From contig NZ_AJGC01000001.1 of NCBI RefSeq assembly GCF_000257395.1, positions 620,001 to 684,000 of the forward strand: DNA of 64,000 bases. Direction: 5' to 3'. The DNA comes from Rickettsiella massiliensis 20B (lineage in GTDB: Bacteria > Pseudomonadota > Gammaproteobacteria > Diplorickettsiales > Diplorickettsiaceae). The translations under genes and the position numbers were made by a program. Of this stretch, positions 42,119-51,362 are shown one piece after another; the first letter of the stretch is position 1, and each line of letters starts with the position of its first letter. A model generated the notes under the pieces. That model did not search any database and was not told where the DNA came from. It saw nothing but the letters and a program-made list of their open reading frames with translations.

Positions 42119-43027
42119 ATGAAGTACTTATCTCGTCTTATTCCCTTGGTTCTATTCGCTTTTTCGTGGCCGACTATCGCCGCGACGTCGTCCAATTCAT
42201 TCATTCAACGGACGGTGCCTCAAGTCGGTGCTTTCCAGAGATTAGCTGTCGAAGGGCGAATTAACGTTCTCATTCAAACCAAAAAAATGATCCCTTCGAC
42301 CACTCAAAGAGTCACCCTCTTCGGTGATCCAAAAAGTGTCCGTGCGGTGGAACCTTCCTTTAAAGACGGTCGCTTGTTACTTAAAACACGCTGGGACTAC
42401 CTTCCGCAAGCGGGTGAACGATTAAGTGTCCGTGTGATTGTGACACCGGACCAACTTAAAGAAATCGATTTTGCGAGTAATGGACGCTTGGTCGGCTGCG
42501 GACTGAGCGGGCAGCTCAAACTCATTGCTCGGGGATCGGGCACAATTGATTTGCATACCCAACATTTAAATTTAACTACCCTCACTTTAGATGGCAAAAC
42601 CCACCTCCGTATTGATAACTTGCGGAGTCACTCTCTGACCATTTCTGGTCGCAACGATGGAAACGTTACACTCACCGGTATCGCACATCTCAATTCGGTG
42701 AACTTAACCGGTCAAGGTCAATTATCCTTGTATTGGGTGGATAGTCCGCGTTTAACCATTCGTTTAACAGGGCAGCAAAAACTCGCTCTCGCTGGCGTCG
42801 TCAATACACTCGATGTTCAATTAACACAAACGGCACGCTTAGACGCGCAATCCTTACGAAGCAAAAATGGGTTTATTGCCACAGCCGATCAATCTACGGC
42901 GAACGTATCGGTGAATAATCAACTCAGTACTTCAGCCAAAGATCAAAGTCATATTTATTACACACAAGCGGCTAAATTGATGAATACGTATACGTTTGAG
43001 CGAGGGACTGTCTTAGCGTTACGTTAA
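42119..43027 (+). CDS. Secreted DUF2807 (GIN domain) beta-helix protein
   Basis: The 302-residue protein has a clear signal peptide (residues 1-22, 'LIPLVLFAFSWPTIAA') and a DUF2807-like body: 'FQRLAVEGRINVLIQT', 'RVTLFGDPKSVRAVEPSFKD', and short repeated strand motifs such as 'LTLDGKTHLRIDNL', 'LTISGRNDGNVTLTG', 'NLTGQGQLSLYWVDS'. Such domains fold as a beta-solenoid in the periplasm or on the surface; their role is unknown. It stands alone on the plus strand between minus-strand genes. The 355 bases upstream contain no other gene. Confidence 0.75.
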   Translation: MKYLSRLIPLVLFAFSWPTIAATSSNSFIQRTVPQVGAFQRLAVEGRINVLIQTKKMIPSTTQRVTLFGDPKSVRAVEPSFKDGRLLLKTRWDYLPQAGERLSVRVIVTPDQLKEIDFASNGRLVGCGLSGQLKLIARGSGTIDLHTQHLNLTTLTLDGKTHLRIDNLRSHSLTISGRNDGNVTLTGIAHLNSVNLTGQGQLSLYWVDSPRLTIRLTGQQKLALAGVVNTLDVQLTQTARLDAQSLRSKNGFIATADQSTANVSVNNQLSTSAKDQSHIYYTQAAKLMNTYTFERGTVLALR

Positions 43028-43286
43028 TCTTTATTTACCTTGGTTAATCAAGCTTATTTGATGCCTTATTTTCTGCAAACGAGCTTGACTAGCCGGCAAA
43101 CGACACTCCGCCTGGATAAGCTCACCGACCTTTTTCTTTACTTTGTTTATCCACAAACAAACGAGCGGAATCAACGCTATAAAATCAATTCAGCAAAATA
43201 ACTCATTAAGGACTATGTGATCGAGAAATACGTTGTGACACATCCCTTAAGCACTGATTCGACAAGCGATGCGTGTCTTTTCTACA

Positions 43287-43803
43287 CTATTTTTCACGGA
43301 CGATTTCAACACGACGATTGGCCACACTGGCTTTGATATCACGATTACTCGCAACAAAATCCTGTCGCCCTTCCTCGCGACCATAAAAATGCAGTAGTAA
43401 TCGCTGCTTGTCGTTGTGCGATTTTAAACGCAGTATTTGCATCATACATATCATCTGTATAAGCAAGCACTTGTATCGGTCCTGAACCATAGGATTGGAG
43501 CAAATCCAACGTCTTATCCAATTGTTTAACACAAAGAGGGCGCATATGACGATGGCCGCTGGGCTCAAAACATGCGTCACTATACAAAACAATCCGTAAA
43601 CGATTGGGTGTTTGAATCACTTGAATCGTCTGCTGCGGGACAGGCGTTTGTTTCTGTTTTTTAGCGGCGTGTGCTTCCGCCTGTTTTTGACGATCAATTG
43701 CTTTTTGAATGGGGTCATCGGTCGTAGTACAGGCCGTTAACAAACCACTTATCATCAACATTAATAGTCCTGCAACCCGTTTATTTGTACGCTGTTTTTT
43801 CAT
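43287..43803 (-). CDS. OmpA-C-like outer-membrane lipoprotein, one frameshift
   Basis: A lipoprotein signal peptide ends with the lipobox 'SGLLTAC' (Cys ~26). A Lys/Gln-rich linker follows, then an OmpA-like domain: 'LRIVLYSDACFEPSGHRHMR', 'DKTLDLLQSYGSGPIQVLAY', 'TDDMYDANTAFKIAQRQAA', and 'SNRDIKASVANRRVEIV'. The frame changes at a run of five A on the plus strand near 43385-43389; dropping one base gives AFYGREEGRQDFV. The domain normally binds peptidoglycan. In Legionellales a lipoprotein of this build (DotK/IcmN) belongs to the type IVB secretion system, but no other dot/icm gene is present here, so that is only a possibility. Confidence 0.7.
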
Positions 43804-43818
43804 CAGACTCGCCTCACC

Positions 43819-45147
43819 CTACTGTTTAATTAATCTTGCGTAATAAAACCCATCACTTCCCTGTTTTTGAGGAAATAACTGCCGACCCACAGAACAGGCC
43901 ACTCCCCAATTTTCGGCGATGGGCAACACATTCGCTGTGGGGTGTTGCGCTAAAAACGTTTGTATCACCTCACTGTTTTCTTCCTTAAATACTGAACAGG
44001 TCGCATAAACCAGCACACCATTTGGCTTTAAAAGTGCCCAGAGTGCGGTTAATAACTCTACTTGTTGTTGTGCGAGTGTAGCAAGATCTTGTTCACGACG
44101 TAAACGCTTAATATCTGGATGGCGGCGGATGACACCACTTCCTGAACAAGGCGCGTCTAATAAAATCCGATCAAATCCCTCGCCTTGCCAATCCTGTGCA
44201 AACGCTTGTACCGAAGTATGAAGCAAACGAACTCGCTGTTTATCAAGATGCAAACGCTCGAGGTTTTCTTTCACTTTCTGCAAACGCGCGGCATCACTTT
44301 CGATCGCAACACACGTTTTTAATTGCATCTGACTTTCGAGAATATGGGCGAGCTTTCCTCCTGGTGCCGTACAAGCATCTAAAACGGTATGTTGCGGCGC
44401 TAATTCTAAAAGCGGTGCCGCCAATTGAGCAGCGGTATCTTGTACAGAAATCTTTCCTTCACAAAAACCTGGCAAATCAAATACCCGATGCGGCTTATCT
44501 AAGAGAATCCCGACCAGACTCAATGCACTGCGCTGTGCGGCAATTCCTTTTTCTTGAAATTGTGCCAAAACCGCCTCAACGGAGGTCGCTAACGTATTGA
44601 CCCGCAAACTTAGGGGCGGTACTTCATTATTCGCATTTAAAATTGCCGACCAATGGGTAGGCCAATCGTGTTGTAGGCGATCAATCACCCAGCTTGGATG
44701 TGCATAACGCATTTCGTCGGTTGCTGAACATTTTTTTAGTAAGCTCGCCTGTTGTCGCTGGAAAGAACGTAATATCGCATTGATTAAAGGTGCCGCCCAG
44801 TTTTTTTGCAGCGTTTTTGCGGCTTGTACGGTCTCGTGAAGCGCCGCATAATCCGCTGTTTTAAGATAAATAAGTTGATAGAGCCCTAAAAGCAATAATG
44901 CTTGGATATCTTGATCTCGTGGCGGAAGTTTTTTACGTAATAAAGGGGATAGCACACATTGTAACGGTTCATACCAACGCAAAACACCGTAACAGAGCTC
45001 CTGAATAAACCCCTGATCCCGTGTATCGATTTTAATATTGCTGCGCACTGTGGCTAACGCTTCGGTTAAAGAAACACCTTGTTGCATCACCTTCGCCAGC
45101 GCTTGTGCCGCTAGCGCACGGGCATTTGACTGATTATTATTCGTCAT
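43819..45147 (-). CDS. rsmB: 16S rRNA m5C967 methyltransferase RsmB
   Basis: RsmB methylates C967 of 16S rRNA. The intact ~442-residue protein has an N-terminal NusB-like domain ('ALAAQALAKVMQQGVSLTEA', 'QELCYGVLRWYEPL', 'LLLLGLYQLIYL') and the RNA m5C methyltransferase domain: 'ISVQDTAAQLAAPLL', 'VLDACTAPGGKLAHI', 'RILLDAPCSGSGVIRRHPDI' and 'GVLVYATCSVFKEEN', with the two catalytic cysteines in APCSG and ATCS. I start at Met 45147 because the longer reading overlaps the fmt end. The order def-fmt-rsmB is standard. Confidence 0.96.
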   Translation of the reverse strand: MTNNNQSNARALAAQALAKVMQQGVSLTEALATVRSNIKIDTRDQGFIQELCYGVLRWYEPLQCVLSPLLRKKLPPRDQDIQALLLLGLYQLIYLKTADYAALHETVQAAKTLQKNWAAPLINAILRSFQRQQASLLKKCSATDEMRYAHPSWVIDRLQHDWPTHWSAILNANNEVPPLSLRVNTLATSVEAVLAQFQEKGIAAQRSALSLVGILLDKPHRVFDLPGFCEGKISVQDTAAQLAAPLLELAPQHTVLDACTAPGGKLAHILESQMQLKTCVAIESDAARLQKVKENLERLHLDKQRVRLLHTSVQAFAQDWQGEGFDRILLDAPCSGSGVIRRHPDIKRLRREQDLATLAQQQVELLTALWALLKPNGVLVYATCSVFKEENSEVIQTFLAQHPTANVLPIAENWGVACSVGRQLFPQKQGSDGFYYARLIKQ

Positions 45148-46096
45148 GTGTCGATCCGAAAAAAGAAGTGCCGATAACAAATTGACTGGCCTTAGCGTGT
45201 AAGACCGTTTTTACAGGCAAACAACGCCCTCCTGGCCATTGCAACTGTAAAATACGGAGTATACCTTGCCCGGTCATCACATCTAGGCCTTGATCACTGA
45301 CTTGGATTAACGTTCCCGGTGTTAAGTTTTCCTGGGCAACATCCGGTAAAACCTGTGCTTGCCAAATACGCACAGGCTGATTATTTAAAAATGTGTACGC
45401 AACCGGTTTTGGATTAAATGCGCGGATAGCCTGCTCAATTTCTACAGCGCTTTGCGCCCACTGTATTTCCGCTTCGTTTTTTTTATTTTTTTCGCGTAGG
45501 TACTTCCGCTCTCGGGCTGAGGCACGCGTGGGTAATTGCCGGTTTCAATCTGCTCTAAACTACTGAGCAAGGCGCGTGCGCCGAGTTCAGCTAAACGAAC
45601 TTGCAACGTCCCGCCGGTTTCATCTGGACCGATCTCACAAGCCACTTGCTGAAGGATATCGCCGGTATCTAAACCGGCATCCATTTGCATAATGCTAATA
45701 CCCGTCGTTGAATCACCGGCTAAAATCGCGCGCTGAATCGGTGCCGCACCACGCCAACGTGGTAATAACGAGGCATGCACATTGATACAGCCTTTTTTTG
45801 GGTAATGTCAGCACCGCTTTAGGAAGAATTAGTCCATAAGCCACCACAATCATTAAATCGGCTTGCCACGCCGCGAGTGTTTGTTGGGCTTCCAGTGACC
45901 GTAAACTTAACGGCTGCAAGATAGGCCAATCCTTTTCGAGCGCAAACTGCTTAATTGGACTCGGTGATAAACGTCTCCCGCGTCCCTGGGGTCGATCAGG
46001 TTGTGTATACACTGCACAAATCGTGTGTCGGGACTGAGCGAGCGCTTGCAAACTCGGTAACGCAAACTCTGGCGTTCCCGCAAAAATTAGCTTCAA
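45137..46096 (-). CDS. fmt: Methionyl-tRNA formyltransferase, two frameshifts
   Basis: Fmt formylates initiator Met-tRNA. Motifs: '[19 protein letters not shown]', '[17 protein letters not shown]', the active-site '[20 protein letters not shown]', '[12 protein letters not shown]', 'TYAKKI', '[12 protein letters not shown]' and a C-terminal tRNA-binding domain. Seven T at 45793-45799 must lose one base to join [12 protein letters not shown]; in the T-rich run 45477-45492 one base must be added to join [13 protein letters not shown]. The repaired length (~319) is normal. ATG 46096 overlaps the def stop as ATGA and the end overlaps rsmB slightly. Confidence 0.95.
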
Positions 46097-46602
46097 GCGC
46101 CACCTTGTCTACGTTTCGTTTTTGAGACCTTTTTACGGGCTAACTCGCGTTTAAGTGGTGATAAATAATCGACAAATAAGCGGCCATTCAGATGATCGAT
46201 TTCATGTTGAATGCAATGGGCCAGCAAGCCTTCTGCTTCCAGTTCATAGGGTTGGCCATCACGATCCTGTGCGGAAAGCTTGACCCATAAAGCGCGTGGG
46301 ACTTCATCGTATACTCCTGGAATCGATAAACAGCCTTCTTTTAAAAGCGCTTCACCCTGTTTTTCCACTAAGGTCGGATTAATTAAACACAGGGTCGTTG
46401 AGCGATCATCCGAAACATCAATGATAGCGAGTTTTTTACTCACTGCAATTTGTGGTGCCGCCAACCCAATCCCTTTTACTGAATACATCGTCTCAAACAT
46501 ATCATCAATAAGCGCTTGTAACTCGGCATCAAAAACGGTCACCGATTCAGTCGGCTGACGTAAACGCGGATCGGGCAAATGGATGATTGTTCTTAGAGCC
46601 AT
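46093..46602 (-). CDS. def: Peptide deformylase
   Basis: Def removes the formyl group from nascent proteins with a metal ion. The three motifs are complete: 'GIGLAAPQ', 'EGCLSIPG' (Cys ligand) and 'HEIDHLNG' (two His ligands and the catalytic Glu). The start is Met 46602 ('[16 protein letters not shown]'). Length is 169 residues with a basic tail ('[14 protein letters not shown]'). It leads the def-fmt-rsmB operon, and the 317 bases upstream contain its promoter and that of the divergent kinase gene; no other gene is seen there. Confidence 0.97.
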   Translation of the reverse strand: MALRTIIHLPDPRLRQPTESVTVFDAELQALIDDMFETMYSVKGIGLAAPQIAVSKKLAIIDVSDDRSTTLCLINPTLVEKQGEALLKEGCLSIPGVYDEVPRALWVKLSAQDRDGQPYELEAEGLLAHCIQHEIDHLNGRLFVDYLSPLKRELARKKVSKTKRRQGGA

Positions 46603-46919
46603 ACGTATGATACCTGTTCTGTCATGAACCCACACACCGTGTCATCACAATGGAAAAATAGGGCGTATGTTTGATGAAATATTTTTACAAACAGATTGTG
46701 CGATTTTTAAGGTAGATAGTCAATGATTTACGCTATAAAAGTTATTTTTTTATAAAAAAGACCACTACGAGACCGTACTTTTTGGACAACTTTTCAATAC
46801 ATCTTACTTGGCAAACGGGTTTTACTTACAAGTAATTCAGAAAAAACAATAGGGTTTTGCTTTACCTTTCGCTACGATACTCAACCTTTTTATCTAAATA
46901 ACCGTCAATTTTTTGCAAA

Positions 46920-48032
46920 ATGTCAAAAACAAATGATATTTTTCCTCATCTGGGTCAACCTGATCCAGACTGGACTCAAGCTCTAATTTATCGTCTAACA
47001 TGCCTTTCTCACTCAAGTCCTTCCTACACGTATTTCAACATAGAATTAATTGTAAAAATCTTACGCCGCCATTTAATACAGCCGAATTACTTTATTGCGC
47101 TAACGGGTGGTTATTCAAACCAAACCTATCATGTCGGTCGGTTTGTAATTCGTCTACCAAAAAAGGAATGCCCCCTTAGCAGTGATTTAGCGATCGAAGT
47201 GCATCATTTACAGACGGTGCACGCGCTTGGCTTCTCGCCTTTAGAGTTGCAAGCTTATTCCATCCCGGATCGATTATTAATCACGCTCTATTTACCTGGC
47301 TTACAAACGCCAGTGGATCTCGATCAAACCGTTCATCTTGAGTCACTCGCTTATCTTGTCAAACGATTACATTACAGTCAGGCCCATTTCAAAAAAAATG
47401 AGTGGACACCCTTGGCTTTTTTTAAGGAAAATTCGACTCCATTTTTATCGATTCAAGTACTATTAACACAAAAAGAACAACAACTCTTGGCCAGAATTCA
47501 ACACCAATGTATTGAGAAATTAGAATCTTTTTCTGTTGATGAGTGTCCTACCCATGGCGATTTACATCATGGGAATGTGGTCATCACGCAAAGCGGAAAG
47601 TTTCAACTGATTGATTGGGAGTTTGCAGGAAGCGCGGATCCAGCACACGATCTTGCTCGTTTATTTGCTATTTCAGAACTCAATACCACACAGCGAAATT
47701 TTTTCTTAACAAAATATACCGAATGTGACGCGCAAACACACAAAATAAACTTGGCTTCACTAAAACAGCGCATTGCATTAGCGATTCCCATTCATTATTT
47801 TTCAGTAGTTTTATGGGCAAAGTTTACCGCGCAATTTGTTTGTGCAGATTCATATCGAAGCACTTTACTGAATCAAACCATCTTGGCTTACAGACAAAAA
47901 ACACTTGATGCGTTGGATGATTTGACGAAACAAAGCTTACAAAATACGCAACTGGCTTTTTTTAAAGCTCATTGCCCGACCTCTTTACCCACGTTTGTTC
48001 CGGTCAGTACTGCTTCGCCAACGCAGCCTTAA
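46920..48032 (+). CDS. APH/choline-kinase-like phosphotransferase
   Basis: The 370-residue protein has the aminoglycoside phosphotransferase fold: a nucleotide loop 'ALTGGYSNQTYHV', the Brenner motif 'CPTHGDLHHGNVVIT' (catalytic Asp) and the metal-binding 'FQLIDWEFAGSADPAHDLA'. 'DWEFAG' and 'DPAHDLA' are typical of the choline/ethanolamine kinase and LicA branch, so choline phosphorylation for lipid or surface decoration is plausible. The substrate cannot be read from sequence. The first ~40 residues are an unmatched extension. The gene is intact and stands alone. Confidence 0.75.
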   Translation: MSKTNDIFPHLGQPDPDWTQALIYRLTCLSHSSPSYTYFNIELIVKILRRHLIQPNYFIALTGGYSNQTYHVGRFVIRLPKKECPLSSDLAIEVHHLQTVHALGFSPLELQAYSIPDRLLITLYLPGLQTPVDLDQTVHLESLAYLVKRLHYSQAHFKKNEWTPLAFFKENSTPFLSIQVLLTQKEQQLLARIQHQCIEKLESFSVDECPTHGDLHHGNVVITQSGKFQLIDWEFAGSADPAHDLARLFAISELNTTQRNFFLTKYTECDAQTHKINLASLKQRIALAIPIHYFSVVLWAKFTAQFVCADSYRSTLLNQTILAYRQKTLDALDDLTKQSLQNTQLAFFKAHCPTSLPTFVPVSTASPTQP

Positions 48033-48748
48033 ACGATTTCTTATCAAATTAACAAGACATAGCTTTGACAGGCGTCATTTTTCCTACTTTGTGCGTTCAT
48101 CCTGAAGAAATAAATAAATCTAAGTAAACCTAGTTTTGCTCTTAAATAATTGAAAATAAGAAACTATTTATCAAAACTAGTTGTAAAGATTTTTAATAAA
48201 AAATACCTCCTACAAAATGGAACGTTTTTTATTAAAAAATATTTTGTAATTTCATTAAATACAGCATATCGCTTAACTCGCTTTAAATATAAATTATTTT
48301 TCAGAATCGATTTGAATAGTATCTAGCAATCACTCAAACATTGTGAACCAAGCCATCGCTGTTTATTTTTATCTTAAAATATACCCATAGCCCGATTATA
48401 AGAAACAGCTTGAGCTTATATTATTAAAAATAATAATCAAAACAATTCAATATAAACTAACTGGTAACTTTATGTTACAAAAAATATAAAGATTAGTCAT
48501 AAATTATCTACAAAATCAGCAAGACAAATTTCAAATAAAAATAATTTTTATAAAGATTTCCCACAGGAAATCGAGTTTCTCTATTAAAAAATCAATTAGT
48601 TTCTTTCATCTTTTGAGAAAAAGAAACTAATTATTTTCTTAAGTAGCCCAAAGATAGATTCAAAAGCTATTTCTCGAAAAAGTAATCTTTGGAAATTTAG
48701 ATTTTTATTATAAGAAAAACAAATTATTAAAGAGGACCTCATAAACGT
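48033..48748. other. AT-rich intergenic region with two perfect inverted repeats
   Basis: About 716 bases have no convincing gene. Two perfect hairpins stand out: TTTTTAATAAAAAA at 48190-48203 with TTTTTTATTAAAAA at 48225-48238 (14 bp, 21-base loop), and AATTAGTTTCTTT at 48594-48606 with AAAGAAACTAATT at 48620-48632 (13 bp, 13-base loop). The second lies about 115 bases before the next gene and could be a regulatory dyad or a terminator for upstream readthrough. Confidence 0.5.
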
Positions 48749-50003
48749 ATGCCAAAAAATTCACAGCTTAAGATAACCACTTATAAAGTGTCAACTAATG
48801 ATGCGGAACATGAAATATCTAATCAAATAAAAGAAAAAACCACCATTTATTTTTCTGAAATTCAAGCGAAAATTCAAGCGCTACCCTTTCACTTTAAAGA
48901 AAAGTTACTTAGTACAACAAAAAATTGTTTTGATCAGCTGCTTACTTCTTTTGAACAAGAAAGCAAAATACAACACTGTATAACTGAGGTTGAAAATAAA
49001 AAGAAAATTAATTTAATGTTTGAAAAGTTATATGAAACATGGCAAAAGAATAAAACGTTTTACTCACAAAATATCACTTCCTATAAAGCTTGCCTCGCCG
49101 AGATCACTAAAGAACAAATTGGACTTATTCATTGCTTGCTCAGCAACATACAGTTTTACAACACTATCTTTATCTCATCTTTATACGGCGAAACCGACGA
49201 CACAGCTATTGTTGATAAACTAAAAAACAACAAGTTGAATTTGCTAATGACTTATTCATCACAATTAAGCAAACTGCTCATTTTTTTGCTCCACTATCTT
49301 CTCAGAACGATCAAATTAAACTAGAAGAAACAACCTCTGAGTTTATCCATACCTTATTAAAAAAAATAAAAAACACGGTACTTGGCTGGTTAACTACCAC
49401 AATACTCTAAAAAAAGAAATTAATCATGCTTCCCTAAAGACAGCAAATATCAAGCTGATTCGTAACTTAATTTCTAGCATACAAAAATACAATAACATTG
49501 TTCTTTCTATTCAACATAAAATCAAAAATAAAGACAAAGAAACTAGACAAGAAAAAAATAGTCTTGCTTCAGACGAGTCATTGACTCTCGAAAAAAATAC
49601 CAGCAATACAAGCCAATCTCTTAACTTAGAAGCCTCCACCGCTACTAACTCTTTTTTATCCCCTCTGCCAGAAAGAGAATCCGTTGATATCAATATTCTA
49701 CTCGAAATATTCGCTAAACTTATCCAACAAGGTCGTTTAGAAATATTAGAAAACTATCAACAAAATTGTCTGGATTATCTTGCAGAAAACCAAGTTCAAT
49801 TAAAAAAAGTACCTTTATTTGATAAACTAATTGAAGATATTTTAGCCATCATTGATCGGGTGAAAGCTCTTTTTTCCTGTGCGTCTTCGATACCGAAAAC
49901 ACATCCACCACGCAATGGATTCTTTTTTAATGAGATACAAAAGGGGAGCACGTTTGTTTTAGATAAAATAAATAAAATAAGGGAACACATCTCTTCTCCA
50001 TAA
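48749..50003 (+). CDS. Unknown helical protein, effector-like, two frameshifts
   Basis: I do not recognise the family. ATG 48749 has AGAGGA about 12 bases upstream. Three frames join into about 417 residues: 'NSQLKITTYKVSTNDAEHEI' at the start, long helices rich in Lys, Gln and Leu, a Ser/Thr-rich linker ('NTSQSLNLEASTATNSFLSP') and a C-terminal helical domain ('LLEIFAKLIQQGRLEILENY', 'EIQKGSTFVLDKINKIREH'). Breaks at six A near 49226 and six A near 49374 repair with one base. No signal peptide or membrane segment is seen. The AT-rich, isolated setting is like that of the 45-residue-repeat protein gene, so a lineage-specific secreted protein is plausible. Confidence 0.6.
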
Positions 50004-50016
50004 AGAGACGCTCAAC

Positions 50017-50199
50017 TTAATAATATTCAAAAAAAATTGCGTGAGAACAGAGAAAAAATAACCGTACCTCAATGAGGAATGAGACAACGAAAAGAGTCGA
50101 AACCGTAACGACAGTAATCACTCCGGTAAGATAAAGACCAACAAACCAAAGCCACTGACGAACTCGCTTTTTTGTTGAGAACTTTTTCAAAAACATCAT
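50017..50199 (-). CDS. DUF2474-like small membrane protein of the cyd operon
   Basis: The ~60-residue product has a basic start ('FLKKFSTKKRVRQWLWFVGL') and one membrane helix ('YLTGVITVVTVSTLFVVSFL'). DUF2474 proteins have exactly this W-L-W-F-V-G-L-Y pattern and follow cydB of cyanide-insensitive bd oxidases, probably as a small accessory subunit comparable to CydX. It lies 170 bases after cydB on the same strand, but a strong terminator lies between. The last 15 residues are longer than usual for the family. Start Met 50199 or 50196. Confidence 0.6.
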   Translation of the reverse strand: MMFLKKFSTKKRVRQWLWFVGLYLTGVITVVTVSTLFVVSFLIEVRLFFLCSHAIFFEYY

Positions 50200-50324
50200 T
50201 TTGTGCAAAGACACACAGATCACCTATGATTTATAATACCCAATAACTGGGTAGAAAATACTCAATTCTTATACTTATTTTAGCAGGGCCCGTAAAAAAT
50301 CACCGGCTCGCTAGATAGAAGTAC

Positions 50325-50357
50325 CAAAAAAGGGGTAATCCACTTTACCCCTTTTTT
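50325..50357 (-). terminator. Rho-independent terminator after cydB
   Basis: On the minus strand AAAAAAGGGGTAA and TTACCCCTTTTTT form a symmetrical stem with a GC-rich centre and end in six T. It lies 12 bases after the cydB stop and should end most cydAB transcripts before the small DUF2474 gene. Confidence 0.85.
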
Positions 50358-50368
50358 CTGAGCCATCC

Positions 50369-51361
50369 TTAATAATGGATAGTTGCTTTTACTTTTCCAC
50401 GGAAAACATGGTAAGAATAAGCCGTATAAGCCAGCAATACAGGCAATAAAATCCCAGCGCCGACTAAAATAAATTTTAGTGTCGAAGGCGCCGCCGCCGC
50501 ATTCCAGACCGAGATAACATGCGGAACAATATACGGCCAAACACTCACACAGAATCCCACATAAGCCAGTATAAATAAGACGATACTCAGAAAAAATGGT
50601 GCGCGCTCTTTACGATGATGCAACATATAAAAATTCAAAACAATCGATAATATGGTAAAAAACGGCAACGGTGCAAAGTAAAAGAAATTAGGTAAAGAAA
50701 ACCAACGATGTTTGACGGTTGCTTCAATAAATGGCGTCCAGATACTCACTGCAAAGAGGAAAAAAGAAACCACCGCGAGGAGTACTTTGGCCTTCTTAAA
50801 AAGTCGATCCTGAAGATCACCTTCTGTTTTCCCTATCAGCCAAGTGGCGCCGAGTAAGGCATACCCAAACACCACGGCAACCCCAGTAAAGATAGAAAAT
50901 GGGGTTAACCATTGATAAGCAGTATGTTTTACAGGTAAGAAATGACCATAGCCTTGGACAAAGGTTCCTAAAATAACACCTTGCAGAAAAGCAGCGACAA
51001 TAGAACCCGCTGAAAAAGCAAAATCCCAAACGAATTGGCTACGATGTGCTTTAAAACGAAATTCAAACGCCACACCACGAAAGATTAAAGAAACTAACAA
51101 CAAGATAATCGGCATGTAAAGCGTGGGCAATAAAATGGCATACGCGACAGGGAAAGCAGCGTAAAGCGTCGCCGCACCGAGTACTAACCAAGTTTCATTT
51201 CCGTCCCATACCGGAACCACACTACTAATCATTAAATCACGATATTCCCCATGTTTAATCCACGGAAACAAAATACCGATCCCCAAATCAAATCCATCCA
51301 ACAAAACATACATTAAAATGATAAAAGAAATCAGGATAGCCCATATAAAAATCAATGACAT
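50369..51361 (-). CDS. cydB: Cytochrome bd-type (CIO) oxidase subunit II
   Basis: Subunit II of the bd quinol oxidase is an inner-membrane protein that stabilises the di-haem site of subunit I. The intact 330-residue protein has 'DGFDLGIGILFPW', the signature 'VPVWDGNETWLVLGAATLYA' and eight to nine membrane helices. The short length (E. coli CydB has 379) and close coupling to a CydA without long Q-loop fit the cyanide-insensitive CioB type. It follows cydA by a single base. Confidence 0.93.
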   Translation of the reverse strand: MSLIFIWAILISFIILMYVLLDGFDLGIGILFPWIKHGEYRDLMISSVVPVWDGNETWLVLGAATLYAAFPVAYAILLPTLYMPIILLLVSLIFRGVAFEFRFKAHRSQFVWDFAFSAGSIVAAFLQGVILGTFVQGYGHFLPVKHTAYQWLTPFSIFTGVAVVFGYALLGATWLIGKTEGDLQDRLFKKAKVLLAVVSFFLFAVSIWTPFIEATVKHRWFSLPNFFYFAPLPFFTILSIVLNFYMLHHRKERAPFFLSIVLFILAYVGFCVSVWPYIVPHVISVWNAAAAPSTLKFILVGAGILLPVLLAYTAYSYHVFRGKVKATIHY

Positions 51362-51362
51362 G

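Noticed and set aside
44196-44600. 134-codon plus-strand frame opposite rsmB
   Set aside because: Shadow of the conserved methyltransferase domain on the other strand.
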